Positions 1 to 6,687 are shown, counted from the first letter of the stretch. The stretch: DNA of 11,001 nt from UMGS1071 sp045638545 (GCA_045638545.1 JAZUBL010000018.1:1-11001), one strand, 5' to 3'. A program made the numbers and translations. The notes: generated by a model from the sequence alone, not told the origin.

Positions 1-578
1 ACGCTGTTATGGCTCTGAAGCAGGGTAAGTGCGATGCAGTTATGATCGACAAGGAGCCTGCAAAGGTATTCGTTGCTCAGAACGATGACCTGGTACTCTT
101 CGAGGAAGATTACGCAATCGAAAACTATGCAATGGCAGTTGCTAAGGGTAATGAAGCTCTCCGCGACGAGATCAACGGCGCTCTGCAGACACTGAAGGAC
201 AACGGCACACTGGCACAGATCGAGGCTAACTGGATCGGTGACGAGGCTGGTCAGCACCCATACGAGTCTCCAGCAGACGTAACACGTGATAAGGGCACAC
301 TGATCATGGCTACAAACGCTGAATTCCCACCATACGAGAGCATGTCCGGCGGCGAGATCGTTGGTTATGACGTTGATATGATGCAGGCTGTTTGCGATAC
401 ACTCGGCTACGAGCTGAAGATCGAAAACATGGAATTCGACAGCGTTATCACAGCTGTTGTTACAGGCAAGGCTCAGGTTGGCGTTGCTGGTCTCACAGTA
501 ACTCCAGACAGAGAGAAGAACGTTCTCTTCACAGATTCTTATGCAACTTCCAAGCAGGTTGTTATTGTAAAGAAATAA
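1..578 (+). CDS. amino-acid ABC transporter substrate-binding protein, 5' truncated, with an extra half domain
   Basis: Extracellular solute-binding protein (SBP_bac_3 family) of a polar amino-acid importer. The 5' end lies outside the window; the frame starts at base 3, so the Met at 9 is internal. Counting from that Met, residues 1-78 are the closing part of a binding domain: a QGKCDAVMIDKEPAK segment, then a last helix ending NWIGDE. After a short linker a second domain opens at about residue 95 (GTLIMATNAEFPPYE, IVGYDVD, MEFDSVITAV, GLTVTPDREKNV). It stops at SYATSKQVVIVKK, where lobe 2 should begin. No coding remnant of the missing half follows the TAA. The permease and ATPase genes lie directly downstream, so this is the importer's binding component. 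Lysine is nearly always AAG and codons look biased, as in a highly expressed gene. Family assignment is secure. Whether the half domain is functional is unknown, and substrate cannot be read from the sequence. Confidence 0.88.
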   Translation, partial: AVMALKQGKCDAVMIDKEPAKVFVAQNDDLVLFEEDYAIENYAMAVAKGNEALRDEINGALQTLKDNGTLAQIEANWIGDEAGQHPYESPADVTRDKGTLIMATNAEFPPYESMSGGEIVGYDVDMMQAVCDTLGYELKIENMEFDSVITAVVTGKAQVGVAGLTVTPDREKNVLFTDSYATSKQVVIVKK

Positions 579-601
579 GCTGAGAAATTAAATCTGTTCG
601 C

Positions 602-634
602 GCAAAAGGCTATCCTGACTGGACGGCCTTTTGC
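602..634 (+). promoter_or_regulatory. intercistronic stem-loop between binding protein and permease
   Basis: Arms GCAAAAGGC (602-610) and GCCTTTTGC (626-634) are perfectly complementary. The 15-nt loop can form a further short TCC/GGA stem. No T tract follows, so it is not a classical terminator. Between a binding-protein gene and its permease, such a hairpin usually protects the upstream mRNA 3' end or causes partial termination, giving more binding protein than membrane components. That role is inferred from the position. Confidence 0.6.
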
Positions 635-666
635 CATGTTAAAGGAAAGGAGCGTGTTCAAAGAGA

Positions 667-1350
667 ATGTTTGAACAATTCTATAATACCTTTATCGTGG
701 ATGCCAGATGGACGCTGCTTCTCAGTGGTCTGGGAAATACCATGCTTATCACAGTTGCTGCTGTGGCCATGGGTTTCATCCTGGGCTTCATCATTGCAAT
801 CATCCGCGCAACCCACGATAAAACAGGCAAACTGGTCATTCCGAACATTATTTGCCGCATTTACCTGACCATCATCCGCGGTACGCCGGTTGTTGTACAG
901 CTGCTGTTAATATACTTCGTTGTATTCAGCGCCGTCTCAATTCCTAAGATACTGGTTGCGATCATCGCCTTCGGTATCAACTCCGGCGCATATGTTGCTG
1001 AAATCGTTCGTTCCGGTATCATGTCTATCGACAACGGTCAGTTTGAGGCAGGTTCCAGCCTTGGTCTCAGCTATCCAAGAACCATGATTTCCGTTATTCT
1101 TCCACAGGCATTTAAGAATGTTCTGCCATCCCTGGCAAACGAGTGCATCGTTCTTCTGAAGGAAACATCTGTTGCAGGTTACATTGCAATTGAAGACCTG
1201 ACAAAGGGCGGCGACCTGATTCGAAGCGCATCCTATGACGCATTCATGCCGCTGATCGCAGTAGCACTGATCTACCTGGTTATCGTTATGTTCCTTACAT
1301 TCCTGGTATCCAAGCTGGAGAGGAGGTTGGCGAAGAGTGATCGACGTTAA
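667..1350 (+). CDS. amino-acid ABC transporter permease (HisM/GlnP family)
   Basis: Integral membrane subunit of the importer, 227 residues, the usual length for this family. Hydrophobic segments lie at about residues 17-46, 66-92, 94-113, 142-158 and 195-215. RGTPVVVQLLLIYF (71-84) is the family signature near TM2. The EAA loop that docks on the ATPase is at 127-140 (EAGSSLGLSYPRTM), followed by the usual LPQA and an LKETS stretch. The ATG at 667 gives the expected N-terminus, with few residues before TM1. The best ribosome site, AAAGGAG (646-652), is 14 nt upstream, unusually far; AAGAGA directly abuts the start. The 3' end overlaps the ATPase gene by 14 nt. Substrate is not determined: glutamine, histidine/arginine and cystine systems all look like this. 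Confidence 0.95.
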   Translation: MFEQFYNTFIVDARWTLLLSGLGNTMLITVAAVAMGFILGFIIAIIRATHDKTGKLVIPNIICRIYLTIIRGTPVVVQLLLIYFVVFSAVSIPKILVAIIAFGINSGAYVAEIVRSGIMSIDNGQFEAGSSLGLSYPRTMISVILPQAFKNVLPSLANECIVLLKETSVAGYIAIEDLTKGGDLIRSASYDAFMPLIAVALIYLVIVMFLTFLVSKLERRLAKSDRR

Positions 1351-2062
1351 ACATCTGAAAAAATCCTTTGGCAAGCTGGATGTTCTGAAAGACGTAACAG
1401 AACACATCGACAAAGGTGAAAAGGTTGTTATTATCGGCCCATCCGGCTCCGGTAAAAGCACCTTTCTCCGCTGCCTGAACCTTCTGGAAAAGCCAACCGG
1501 TGGTGAAATCTGGTTCGAAGGTGTAGATATCACAAAGTCCAAGCAGAAGGAAGTAAACCATATGCGTCAGAAAATGGGCATGGTGTTCCAGCACTTCAAC
1601 CTGTTTAACAATCTGACCATTCGCAAAAACATCACGCTGGCACCTGTCAAGCTTGGCCTGATGAGCAAAGAAGAAGCTGACAAAAAAGCCGACGAGCTGC
1701 TGATGAAAGTTGGCCTGTTGGATAAAGCAGACCAGTATCCATCCATGCTTTCCGGCGGCCAGAAGCAGCGTATCGCAATTGTTCGCGCGCTGGCAATGAA
1801 CCCGGATGTAATGCTCTTTGACGAGCCGACATCTGCTCTTGACCCTGAAATGGTTGGTGAAGTTCTCCAGCTGATGAAGGAACTGGCAAATGACGGCATG
1901 ACCATGGTGGTAGTTACCCACGAAATGGGCTTTGCTCGTGAAGTTGCTTCCCGCGTAATCTTCATGGAAGGCGGCTACGTTGTTGAACAGGCACCACCGG
2001 AAGAATTCTTCTCCAATCCTAAGAGTGATCGTCTGAAAGAGTTCCTCTCCAAGGTACTTTAA
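1337..2062 (+). CDS. amino-acid ABC transporter ATP-binding protein (GlnQ/HisP family)
   Basis: Cytoplasmic ATPase that powers the importer, 241 residues, full length. All nucleotide-binding motifs are present: Walker A GPSGSGKST (34-42), Q-loop Gln85 (VFQHFNLF), signature LSGGQKQR (139-146), Walker B ending VMLFDE (159-164), D-loop SALD (167-170) and switch His196 (VVTHE). Its start is GTG at 1337, preceded by AGGAGG at 1321-1326 with a 10-nt spacer; both lie inside the end of the permease gene. The 14-nt overlap implies translational coupling and equal dosage with the permease. It ends one base before the ATG of the acetyltransferase gene. Best matches by motif are polar amino-acid transport ATPases. 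The exact substrate is unknown. Confidence 0.96.
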   Translation: MIDVKHLKKSFGKLDVLKDVTEHIDKGEKVVIIGPSGSGKSTFLRCLNLLEKPTGGEIWFEGVDITKSKQKEVNHMRQKMGMVFQHFNLFNNLTIRKNITLAPVKLGLMSKEEADKKADELLMKVGLLDKADQYPSMLSGGQKQRIAIVRALAMNPDVMLFDEPTSALDPEMVGEVLQLMKELANDGMTMVVVTHEMGFAREVASRVIFMEGGYVVEQAPPEEFFSNPKSDRLKEFLSKVL

Positions 2063-2063
2063 G

Positions 2064-2486
2064 ATGGAACTGACAACCAAAGTCGCAGTCGGCCTTACAA
2101 ATCTTCCGGATGCCATTCCTGTTCGTGAAGCAGTTTTTATGAAGGAGCAGGGATTTGAGAATGAATTTGATGCCATTGACAATACAGCGACTCATCTTGT
2201 GATTTACGCAGATGGCACACCAGTTGCCACCGGCAGACTCTACGAAGAGGAAGCCGGATATCACATCGGCAGGGTAGCGGTTCTTAAGGAGTACCGTAAA
2301 CTGTATCTGGGTGCTAAAATTCTCCAGATTCTGGAGGAGGAAGCAAGAAAGCTTGGTTATCCGCAGATTTTTCTGTCTGCACAGACACGTGTACAGGGCT
2401 TTTATGAAAAGAATGGCTATGTAAGCCAGAACGATCTTCATTATGATGAATTTTGTCCGCATGTGACAATGATCAAATCGTTATAA
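2064..2486 (+). CDS. GNAT family N-acetyltransferase
   Basis: Predicted acetyl-CoA-dependent N-acetyltransferase of 140 residues, a single GNAT domain. The acetyl-CoA pyrophosphate-binding segment is at about 69-86 (GRVAVLKEYRKLYLGAKI), followed by the amphipathic helix ILEEEARKLGY, strand QIFLSAQ (102-108) and the C-terminal FYEKNGY (114-120) with the usual catalytic-region Tyr. The N-terminal VREAVFMKEQG and the C-terminal HVTM resemble the ElaA-like branch. Its ATG lies one base after the ATPase stop, and AAGGT (2051-2055) is a modest ribosome site, so translation is probably coupled and it belongs to the importer operon. Its acceptor is unknown; a role linked to the imported amino acid is only a guess. 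It ends just before a strong terminator. Confidence 0.88.
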   Translation: MELTTKVAVGLTNLPDAIPVREAVFMKEQGFENEFDAIDNTATHLVIYADGTPVATGRLYEEEAGYHIGRVAVLKEYRKLYLGAKILQILEEEARKLGYPQIFLSAQTRVQGFYEKNGYVSQNDLHYDEFCPHVTMIKSL

Positions 2487-2490
2487 AAAG

Positions 2491-2523
2491 AAAAATCCCC
2501 CGGAATACTCCAGGGGATTTTTT
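2491..2523 (+). terminator. rho-independent terminator of the importer operon
   Basis: Arms AAAAATCCCC (2491-2500) and GGGGATTTTT (2513-2522) pair perfectly, and a short GGA/TCC pairing is possible in the loop. A T run follows on the plus strand, and the A run before it makes it usable on the minus strand too. It starts four bases after the acetyltransferase stop codon. Confidence 0.9.
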
Positions 2524-2552
2524 ATTCTGTCGTACGAATATACCTATAAACC

Positions 2553-2586
2553 AAAGAACCCTCGAATTTGCTCCGAGGGTTCTTTT
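2553..2586 (-). terminator. terminator of the aldolase gene, probably bidirectional
   Basis: Arms AAAGAACCCTCG (2553-2564) and CGAGGGTTCTTT (2574-2585) are a perfect 12-bp inverted repeat with a 9-nt loop. It lies four bases beyond the aldolase stop codon on the minus strand. The T-rich tail is better on the plus strand, so it can also block read-through from the importer operon. Confidence 0.85.
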
Positions 2587-2589
2587 TAT

Positions 2590-3558
2590 TTAGTCATCGA
2601 TCATTTCTTTGTAAAAGTTATGATAGTCAGTTCTGTCTTTGTCGGAGAATGCAATTGCATCTCTTGGGTGGCTGTTGAACAGACCGGTAATCATATATGG
2701 GATATCGCAGCCCCACTTAACACCTGCAGCCTTCAGTGGGAGAATGTAATTCTCAATGAAGGTGAGGAGTGGGTACATATGGTATTTTGGATTCTTCAGG
2801 AAACCCAGAAGAAGTTCCAGCTGACAGTTACCAGCGCCACGGCCCATACCGCTTGCAGTCGCATCCAGGAAGCTAACGCCATAGGACATTGTTTCAATGG
2901 TATTTGCAAATGCAAGACTCTGATTGTTATGCGCATGAAAACCAATCTTCTTACCGTATTTATCTGCATATTTCATGTACAGCTTCGCAAGTGCCTCTGC
3001 AGATTCCGGATAGAAGGAACCAAAGGAGTCAACCAGATAAATAACATCTGCACTGCTTGGACCAATCATGTCCAGAGCTGCTTCGATCTGTGCTTCAGAT
3101 GTCTGGCTAACAGCCATGATATTACAGCAGGTCTCATAACCGAGATCATGGAAATATTCAATCATTTCCAGTGCAGAAGGGATCTGGTGAATGTAGCAGG
3201 CAACACGGATCATATCTACAACACTTTCAGACTTTGGTAAAAAGTCATTTCTGAAATCACAGCGGCCAACGTCTGCCATAACTGCAATCTTCAATGGGCT
3301 GTTATTGTCACCAACAATTGCACGGATATCCTCTTCATCACAGAACTTCCACTTGCCATACTCGTTTACATCAAAAAGATTCTTGGAGGCTCTATAGCCA
3401 AATTCCATATAGTCTACGCCACATGCAATATTTGTCTCATACAGCTCGCGAACAAACTCATCGGAAAATTCGAAATTGTTGCATAAGCCGCCGTCACGAA
3501 TTGTTACGTCCATCACTCGGATATCGTCTCTAACAGACATTAAGTTACCCTGTCTCAT
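2590..3558 (-). CDS. HMGL-like (DRE-TIM) aldolase/lyase domain protein
   Basis: Predicted divalent-metal-dependent carbon-carbon lyase or condensing enzyme of the HMG-CoA lyase-like TIM-barrel superfamily (4-hydroxy-2-oxovalerate aldolase, homocitrate and isopropylmalate synthase relatives). Seen in the 322 residues: VMDVTIRDGG at 15-24 with the catalytic Arg21-Asp22-Gly23; metal ligands HAHN at 208-211; and the glycine-rich GMGRGAGN at 237-244. The histidine that follows RDG in classical 4-hydroxy-2-oxovalerate aldolases is replaced (RDGGLCNN), so the substrate is probably different. I cannot name it. The C-terminal ~70 residues form a helical extension. ATG at 3558 is chosen because AAGGAGG (3569-3575) sits 10 nt upstream; the next Met (3540) lacks such a site. 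It is monocistronic with its own promoter, and no pathway partner is visible. Confidence 0.85.
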   Translation of the reverse strand: MRQGNLMSVRDDIRVMDVTIRDGGLCNNFEFSDEFVRELYETNIACGVDYMEFGYRASKNLFDVNEYGKWKFCDEEDIRAIVGDNNSPLKIAVMADVGRCDFRNDFLPKSESVVDMIRVACYIHQIPSALEMIEYFHDLGYETCCNIMAVSQTSEAQIEAALDMIGPSSADVIYLVDSFGSFYPESAEALAKLYMKYADKYGKKIGFHAHNNQSLAFANTIETMSYGVSFLDATASGMGRGAGNCQLELLLGFLKNPKYHMYPLLTFIENYILPLKAAGVKWGCDIPYMITGLFNSHPRDAIAFSDKDRTDYHNFYKEMIDD

Positions 3559-3598
3559 TATGAAATAGCCTCCTTCACTTTAGCGATTCTAAGCTTTT

Positions 3599-3616
3599 AT
3601 GTATTAAAGTATACAT
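3599..3616. promoter_or_regulatory. palindrome over the aldolase -10, candidate operator
   Basis: ATGTAT (3599-3604), a 6-nt spacer and ATACAT (3611-3616) form a perfect inverted repeat. It covers the whole -10 element (3608-3613) and the likely transcription start, which is the position of a repressor site. Part of the symmetry is inherent to an AT-rich -10, so the evidence is moderate and no regulator family is assigned. Confidence 0.4.
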
Positions 3617-3636
3617 CATTTATTTTTTTCTGTCAA
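3608..3636 (-). promoter_or_regulatory. sigma-A promoter of the aldolase gene
   Basis: On the minus strand, TTGACA (3636-3631), a 17-nt spacer and TATACT (3613-3608) match the consensus at eleven of twelve positions. The -10 lies about 50 bases upstream of the aldolase ATG. It is overlapped by the palindrome at 3599-3616. Confidence 0.85.
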
Positions 3637-3741
3637 TGGGGGAACCTACGCATTTTACCCGCAATTTCACTAGGAATCTATGGATTTAATCTATCGATTA
3701 TTGCATTGTATAATCAATTTCTGAATTAGACTATACCATAG

Positions 3742-3772
3742 ATTGCAAGAAAAAGCAAGTTATTCTTGCAAT
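3742..3772. repeat. 10-bp inverted repeat upstream of the Fur-family gene
   Basis: ATTGCAAGAA (3742-3751) and TTCTTGCAAT (3763-3772) are perfect inverted copies separated by 11 nt, so the centres of the two arms are two helical turns apart. The element ends 24 bp upstream of the regulator's -35. That suits an upstream activator or autoregulatory site. It does not resemble the known Fur, PerR or Zur boxes of Bacillus. Confidence 0.6.
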
Positions 3773-3796
3773 AATGGAAAATAAATCGTCAATAAG

Positions 3797-3825
3797 TTGA
3801 CTTTTATACAAAAAAGTAGTTTAAT
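3797..3825 (+). promoter_or_regulatory. sigma-A promoter of the Fur-family regulator gene
   Basis: TTGACT (3797-3802), a 17-nt spacer and TTTAAT (3820-3825) place transcription start about 40 bases upstream of the ATG. Confidence 0.8.
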
Positions 3826-3871
3826 ATAAGGTAGACAAATTTTTCATATAAGCAATAGGACGGAAAAAAGA

Positions 3872-4375
3872 ATGCACAAAGATCTAACTCTTGGCGAATA
3901 TAGTAAGTCAGAAACTACGCAGCATTTGCTGCACGCTATGATAGAGGTTCTGCATGATGCCGGCTTTCGTGTTACCAACCAACGTAAAATTATTCTGGAA
4001 GCAGTAGCCTATCAGGTAGGCTGGCACGTTCACCCAAAAGATGTTTACTCCTATGTACAGGAGCGCGACAAATCCATCGGCCTTGCAACAGTGTATCGTA
4101 CACTGAAAATGCTGGAAGATATGGATCTGCTGAACAAAATCTACATGATGGGTATTCAGGACGAGCATGAACGAGAAAAAAGCACGCAACATCACTATCA
4201 CATTATCTGCCTTAAATGCGGCAGTATTGTGGATATCAGTGACTCAACACTGGCAGAAGTTCGCTCTCACGTAAAACGTGAATATGGCTTTGAAACAACA
4301 CAAATCAAAATGTCTGTTTATGGTTTGTGTGAAGACTGCAGACGAATCTCCAGTCTGGAAAATTCGCAGAAGTAA
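3872..4375 (+). CDS. Fur family metalloregulator, PerR-like
   Basis: Metal-dependent winged-helix repressor, 167 residues, slightly long because of an N-terminal extension of about 20 residues. Seen: RVTNQRKIIL (33-42) opening the winged helix, HPKDVYSYV (54-62), recognition region ATVYRTL (72-78), HHYHIICLKCG (107-117) and GLCEDC (151-156). The two CxxC pairs (113/116 and 153/156) form the structural zinc site. Aligned on the first CxxC to B. subtilis PerR, the regulatory-site ligands H37, D85, H91, H93 and D104 correspond to H54, E102, H108, H110 and D121. Aspartate at the last position is the PerR-type (peroxide-sensing) choice, where Fur has glutamate; Glu in place of D85 is unusual. ATG 3872 has AGGACGG (3857-3863) eight bases upstream. 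Fur or Zur function cannot be excluded. Confidence 0.88.
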   Translation: MHKDLTLGEYSKSETTQHLLHAMIEVLHDAGFRVTNQRKIILEAVAYQVGWHVHPKDVYSYVQERDKSIGLATVYRTLKMLEDMDLLNKIYMMGIQDEHEREKSTQHHYHIICLKCGSIVDISDSTLAEVRSHVKREYGFETTQIKMSVYGLCEDCRRISSLENSQK

Positions 4376-4416
4376 AAACAAGGACACAAGCATTACGCTT
4401 TGTGTCCTTGTTTTAT
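4376..4416 (+). terminator. rho-independent terminator after the Fur-family gene
   Basis: AAACAAGGACACAA (4376-4389) pairs perfectly with TTGTGTCCTTGTTT (4400-4413) and a T-rich tail follows. It begins directly after the stop codon, which isolates the regulator from the amidase gene. Confidence 0.92.
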
Positions 4417-4461
4417 TTTATTCCGCAGCACCATATACTTTCACAAGGTGGTGTGCATATT

Positions 4462-5187
4462 ATGAGTCCTCTTTATAAAAAGCTGTCTTTTACTTTTTTT
4501 CTGGCAATTTTTCTATGTGCCTCCGGTATCTTCATCTGGTCAACCATACAGTCTTATTGCTGCATTGAAGAACAAGCTGCCATGCTGGAATTATCAGAGC
4601 AAAAAGTTATTGTACTCGATGCAGGTCACGGCGGAGAAGATGGAGGCGCAGTAGGGAAAAGCAGCATCCTTGAAAAAGATATCAATCTTTCTATCACGAA
4701 AAAACTGCAGAATTTACTGGAACTGCATGGATTTAAAGTAATCATGACAAGAGAAGCGGACAGCTTTATTGGTGACAATTCGCTGCCTACTTTAACAGAA
4801 CGTAAAAAGTCGGATATGCAGAAGCGACTGCAGATTCTGAATGATTGCGAAACGGGGATTTTTGTCAGTATTCATCAGAATCATTTTGACAATACATCAC
4901 TCAATGGCGCGCAGGTTTTCTATTCTCCGAACCATGAAAGCAGTGAATTGCTGGCATCTTCCATTCAGACAAGTATTGTCACTATGCTGCAGAACGACAA
5001 TGAGCGAATCAGTAAAAAATCAGAAAATACAATTTATCTGATGCGAAATGCACAGATTCCGGCCGTTATCGTAGAATGCGGTTTTCTTTCCAATGCAGCA
5101 GAAGCGCAGAAACTGTGCGATGACCAATATCAGAATCAGATGGCATTTGCTGTTTTCTGTGGTATTCTGGAGTATTACGCTGCCTGA
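4462..5187 (+). CDS. cwlD: N-acetylmuramoyl-L-alanine amidase, CwlD-like
   Basis: Zinc amidase (Amidase_3 family) that cuts the bond between N-acetylmuramic acid and L-alanine in peptidoglycan, acting outside the membrane. The 241 residues comprise a short cytoplasmic start, an uncleaved signal-anchor at about 8-29, and the catalytic domain from residue 48 to the end. The zinc ligands are visible as His56 (DAGHGGEDGG), Glu71 (LEKDINL) and His137 (SIHQNHF); catalytic Glu204 lies in VECGFLSN. No SH3b or LysM wall-binding repeats are present, as in CwlD, which trims spore cortex in Bacillus; length also fits. ATG 4462 is chosen for AAGGTGG (4445-4451). An upstream in-frame GTG at 4402 lies inside the terminator and is rejected. 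A TATACT at 4434-4439 may be its -10, without a clear -35. Whether this organism sporulates is not shown. Confidence 0.85.
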   Translation: MSPLYKKLSFTFFLAIFLCASGIFIWSTIQSYCCIEEQAAMLELSEQKVIVLDAGHGGEDGGAVGKSSILEKDINLSITKKLQNLLELHGFKVIMTREADSFIGDNSLPTLTERKKSDMQKRLQILNDCETGIFVSIHQNHFDNTSLNGAQVFYSPNHESSELLASSIQTSIVTMLQNDNERISKKSENTIYLMRNAQIPAVIVECGFLSNAAEAQKLCDDQYQNQMAFAVFCGILEYYAA

Positions 5188-5195
5188 TAAAAATC

Positions 5196-5224
5196 TTGAA
5201 AATGAAAGCATTCTGCATTATAAT
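5196..5224 (+). promoter_or_regulatory. sigma-A promoter of radA
   Basis: TTGAAA (5196-5201), a 17-nt spacer and a perfect TATAAT (5219-5224) lie in the 72-bp gap after the amidase gene, about 36 bases before the radA ATG. No terminator separates the two genes, so radA may be read from this promoter and also by read-through. Confidence 0.8.
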
Positions 5225-5259
5225 GACTGGTAGAATCTAAGATGTTGTGAGGGAATACC

Positions 5260-6639
5260 ATGGCATTAAAAACAAAGACATGTTTTATTTGCTCTGAATG
5301 TGGATTTGAATCCGCTAAGTGGTACGGTAAGTGCCCAGGATGCGGCGAATGGAACACCATGAACGAAGAAATAAAAGCTGCCACACCAAAATCAACCAGC
5401 TTTTCTGGCGGAATCGGGGGAAGAGTTCTGATCCAGAAACCACTGCGCATTAATGAAATCAATTCCAGTGAGGAAGAACGCTATCGCACCGGCCTTAGTG
5501 AACTGGACCGTGTTCTGGGCGGCGGTATTGTAAAGGGCTCCCTGATCCTGATGAGCGGTGATCCTGGCATTGGTAAATCTACCATGCTTCTGCAGATCTG
5601 CCAGCATCTGGGCGAGCGCTACCGCGTTTTATATGTAAGCGGTGAAGAATCCAGCCGACAGATCAAACTGCGCGCTGCACGCCTTGGAGTAACCAGCGAG
5701 AACCTGTTTATCCTGACGGAAACTGACGTGCAGTGTGTGCTGGAGCATATTCGTACAGAAAAACCGGATCTGGTCATCATTGACTCCATTCAGACTATGA
5801 ACAATACGGAGCTGACATCTTCACCGGGCAGCGTAACACAGGTAAGAGAATGCACGAACGTCATTATGCAAACAGCAAAAGCGCTGGATATCCCTGCCAT
5901 TTTGGTAGGTCATGTAAATAAAGACGGTGCTATTGCCGGACCAAAAGTTATGGAGCATATTGTAGATGCCGTACTGTATTTTGAAGGCGACCGCCATATG
6001 ACGTATCGCATTCTTCGTGCTGTAAAAAACAGATACGGCTCTACTAATGAAATCGGTGTCTTTAACATGACACAGCGCGGCCTGGAACAGGTGGATAATC
6101 CATCTATGATGATGCTGTCGGGCAGACCGCAAAACGTCTCTGGCAGCGCCGTAACCTGTGTAATGGAGGGAACACGCCCAATTCTTGCTGAGATTCAGGC
6201 ATTGGCTACAACAACCGGTTTTGGTAATCCTCGCCGAATGTCCACTGGCTATGATTATAACCGCATTGCGCTGCTGCTGGCTGTACTGGAAAAGAGGGCA
6301 GGATATTATTTTTCCAATCTGGATGTTTACGTGAATATCGTTGGCGGTCTGCGCTTAGATGAACCGGCAGCAGACCTGGCTGTGGCTGTGGCGCTGATCT
6401 CCAGTCTGAAAGATGTACCGCTGAACGATCGAACCATTGCAATTGGTGAAATTGGTCTGGCCGGCGAATTGCGATCTGTATCACACGTTGAAGAGCGCAT
6501 TGCAGAAGCTGCACGGCTTGGTTTTACAAAATGCGTAATTCCGTACCACAATTATAAGAACTTAATTTCATTCAATCCTGATATTCAGATAATTGGCGCA
6601 AAAGATGTTCGCGCCGCATTCGAGGCTTCTATTGATTAA
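5260..6639 (+). CDS. radA: DNA repair protein RadA (Sms)
   Basis: RecA-like ATPase that drives branch migration of recombination intermediates and helps homologous repair. The 459 residues are full length with all family domains. The N-terminal C4 zinc finger has Cys11/Cys14 and Cys25/Cys28 (CSECG and CPGCGEWNT). Walker A is GDPGIGKST (100-108), and Walker B ends LVIIDS in the PDLVIIDSIQTM stretch. The RadA-specific KNRYG motif is at 256-260, with the common variant Tyr in place of Phe. The C-terminal Lon-protease-like domain (about 280-455) carries VGGLRLDEPAADLAVA; the catalytic Lon serine is not expected in RadA. GAGGG upstream of the ATG serves as ribosome site. It has its own promoter and is followed by two hairpins, so it is probably transcribed largely alone. 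Confidence 0.97.
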   Translation: MALKTKTCFICSECGFESAKWYGKCPGCGEWNTMNEEIKAATPKSTSFSGGIGGRVLIQKPLRINEINSSEEERYRTGLSELDRVLGGGIVKGSLILMSGDPGIGKSTMLLQICQHLGERYRVLYVSGEESSRQIKLRAARLGVTSENLFILTETDVQCVLEHIRTEKPDLVIIDSIQTMNNTELTSSPGSVTQVRECTNVIMQTAKALDIPAILVGHVNKDGAIAGPKVMEHIVDAVLYFEGDRHMTYRILRAVKNRYGSTNEIGVFNMTQRGLEQVDNPSMMMLSGRPQNVSGSAVTCVMEGTRPILAEIQALATTTGFGNPRRMSTGYDYNRIALLLAVLEKRAGYYFSNLDVYVNIVGGLRLDEPAADLAVAVALISSLKDVPLNDRTIAIGEIGLAGELRSVSHVEERIAEAARLGFTKCVIPYHNYKNLISFNPDIQIIGAKDVRAAFEASID

Positions 6640-6642
6640 ATC

Positions 6643-6671
6643 CATGATCTGCTCGGGGAGCAGGTTTCATG
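6643..6671 (+). promoter_or_regulatory. stem-loop in the radA 3' region
   Basis: CATGA (6643-6647) pairs with TCATG (6667-6671), and CTGCTC (6649-6654) with GAGCAG (6658-6663), leaving a GGG loop and a small internal loop. No T tract follows. It stands 16 bases before the true terminator and could protect the mRNA end. Confidence 0.55.
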
Positions 6672-6687
6672 CATTATAAAACTACGG

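Larger units (their letters stand above)
3559..3871. other. divergent intergenic region between aldolase and Fur-family regulator
   Basis: AT-rich, 313 bp, with no credible ORF. It holds two outward-facing promoters with -35 boxes at 3631-3636 (minus) and 3797-3802 (plus). Between them lie three symmetric elements: AATCTAT twice (3675-3681 and 3688-3694), an inverted CCATAGATT at 3736-3744 that pairs perfectly with AATCTATGG at 3675-3683, and a 10-bp inverted repeat at 3742-3772. A further TATAAT at 3709-3714 has no good -35. The density of repeats suggests regulator binding sites shared by the two genes. Confidence 0.7.

Noticed and set aside
654..674. Six-codon GTG mini-ORF overlapping the permease start
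   Set aside because: GTG 654 is only one base from the AAAGGAG ribosome site, too close for initiation.
1295..2182. Open frame of 295 codons on the minus strand opposite the importer ATPase
   Set aside because: The plus strand encodes a complete ABC ATPase with every motif here; the antisense product shows no family features.
3686..3714. Second plus-strand promoter with TATAAT at 3709-3714
   Set aside because: No acceptable -35 at 16-18 nt and no TGn extension; the promoter at 3797-3825 is better placed.
4402..4461. Upstream GTG start that would add 20 residues to the amidase
   Set aside because: It lies inside the terminator hairpin of the preceding gene and has no ribosome site. ATG 4462 has AAGGTGG upstream and gives a normal signal-anchor.
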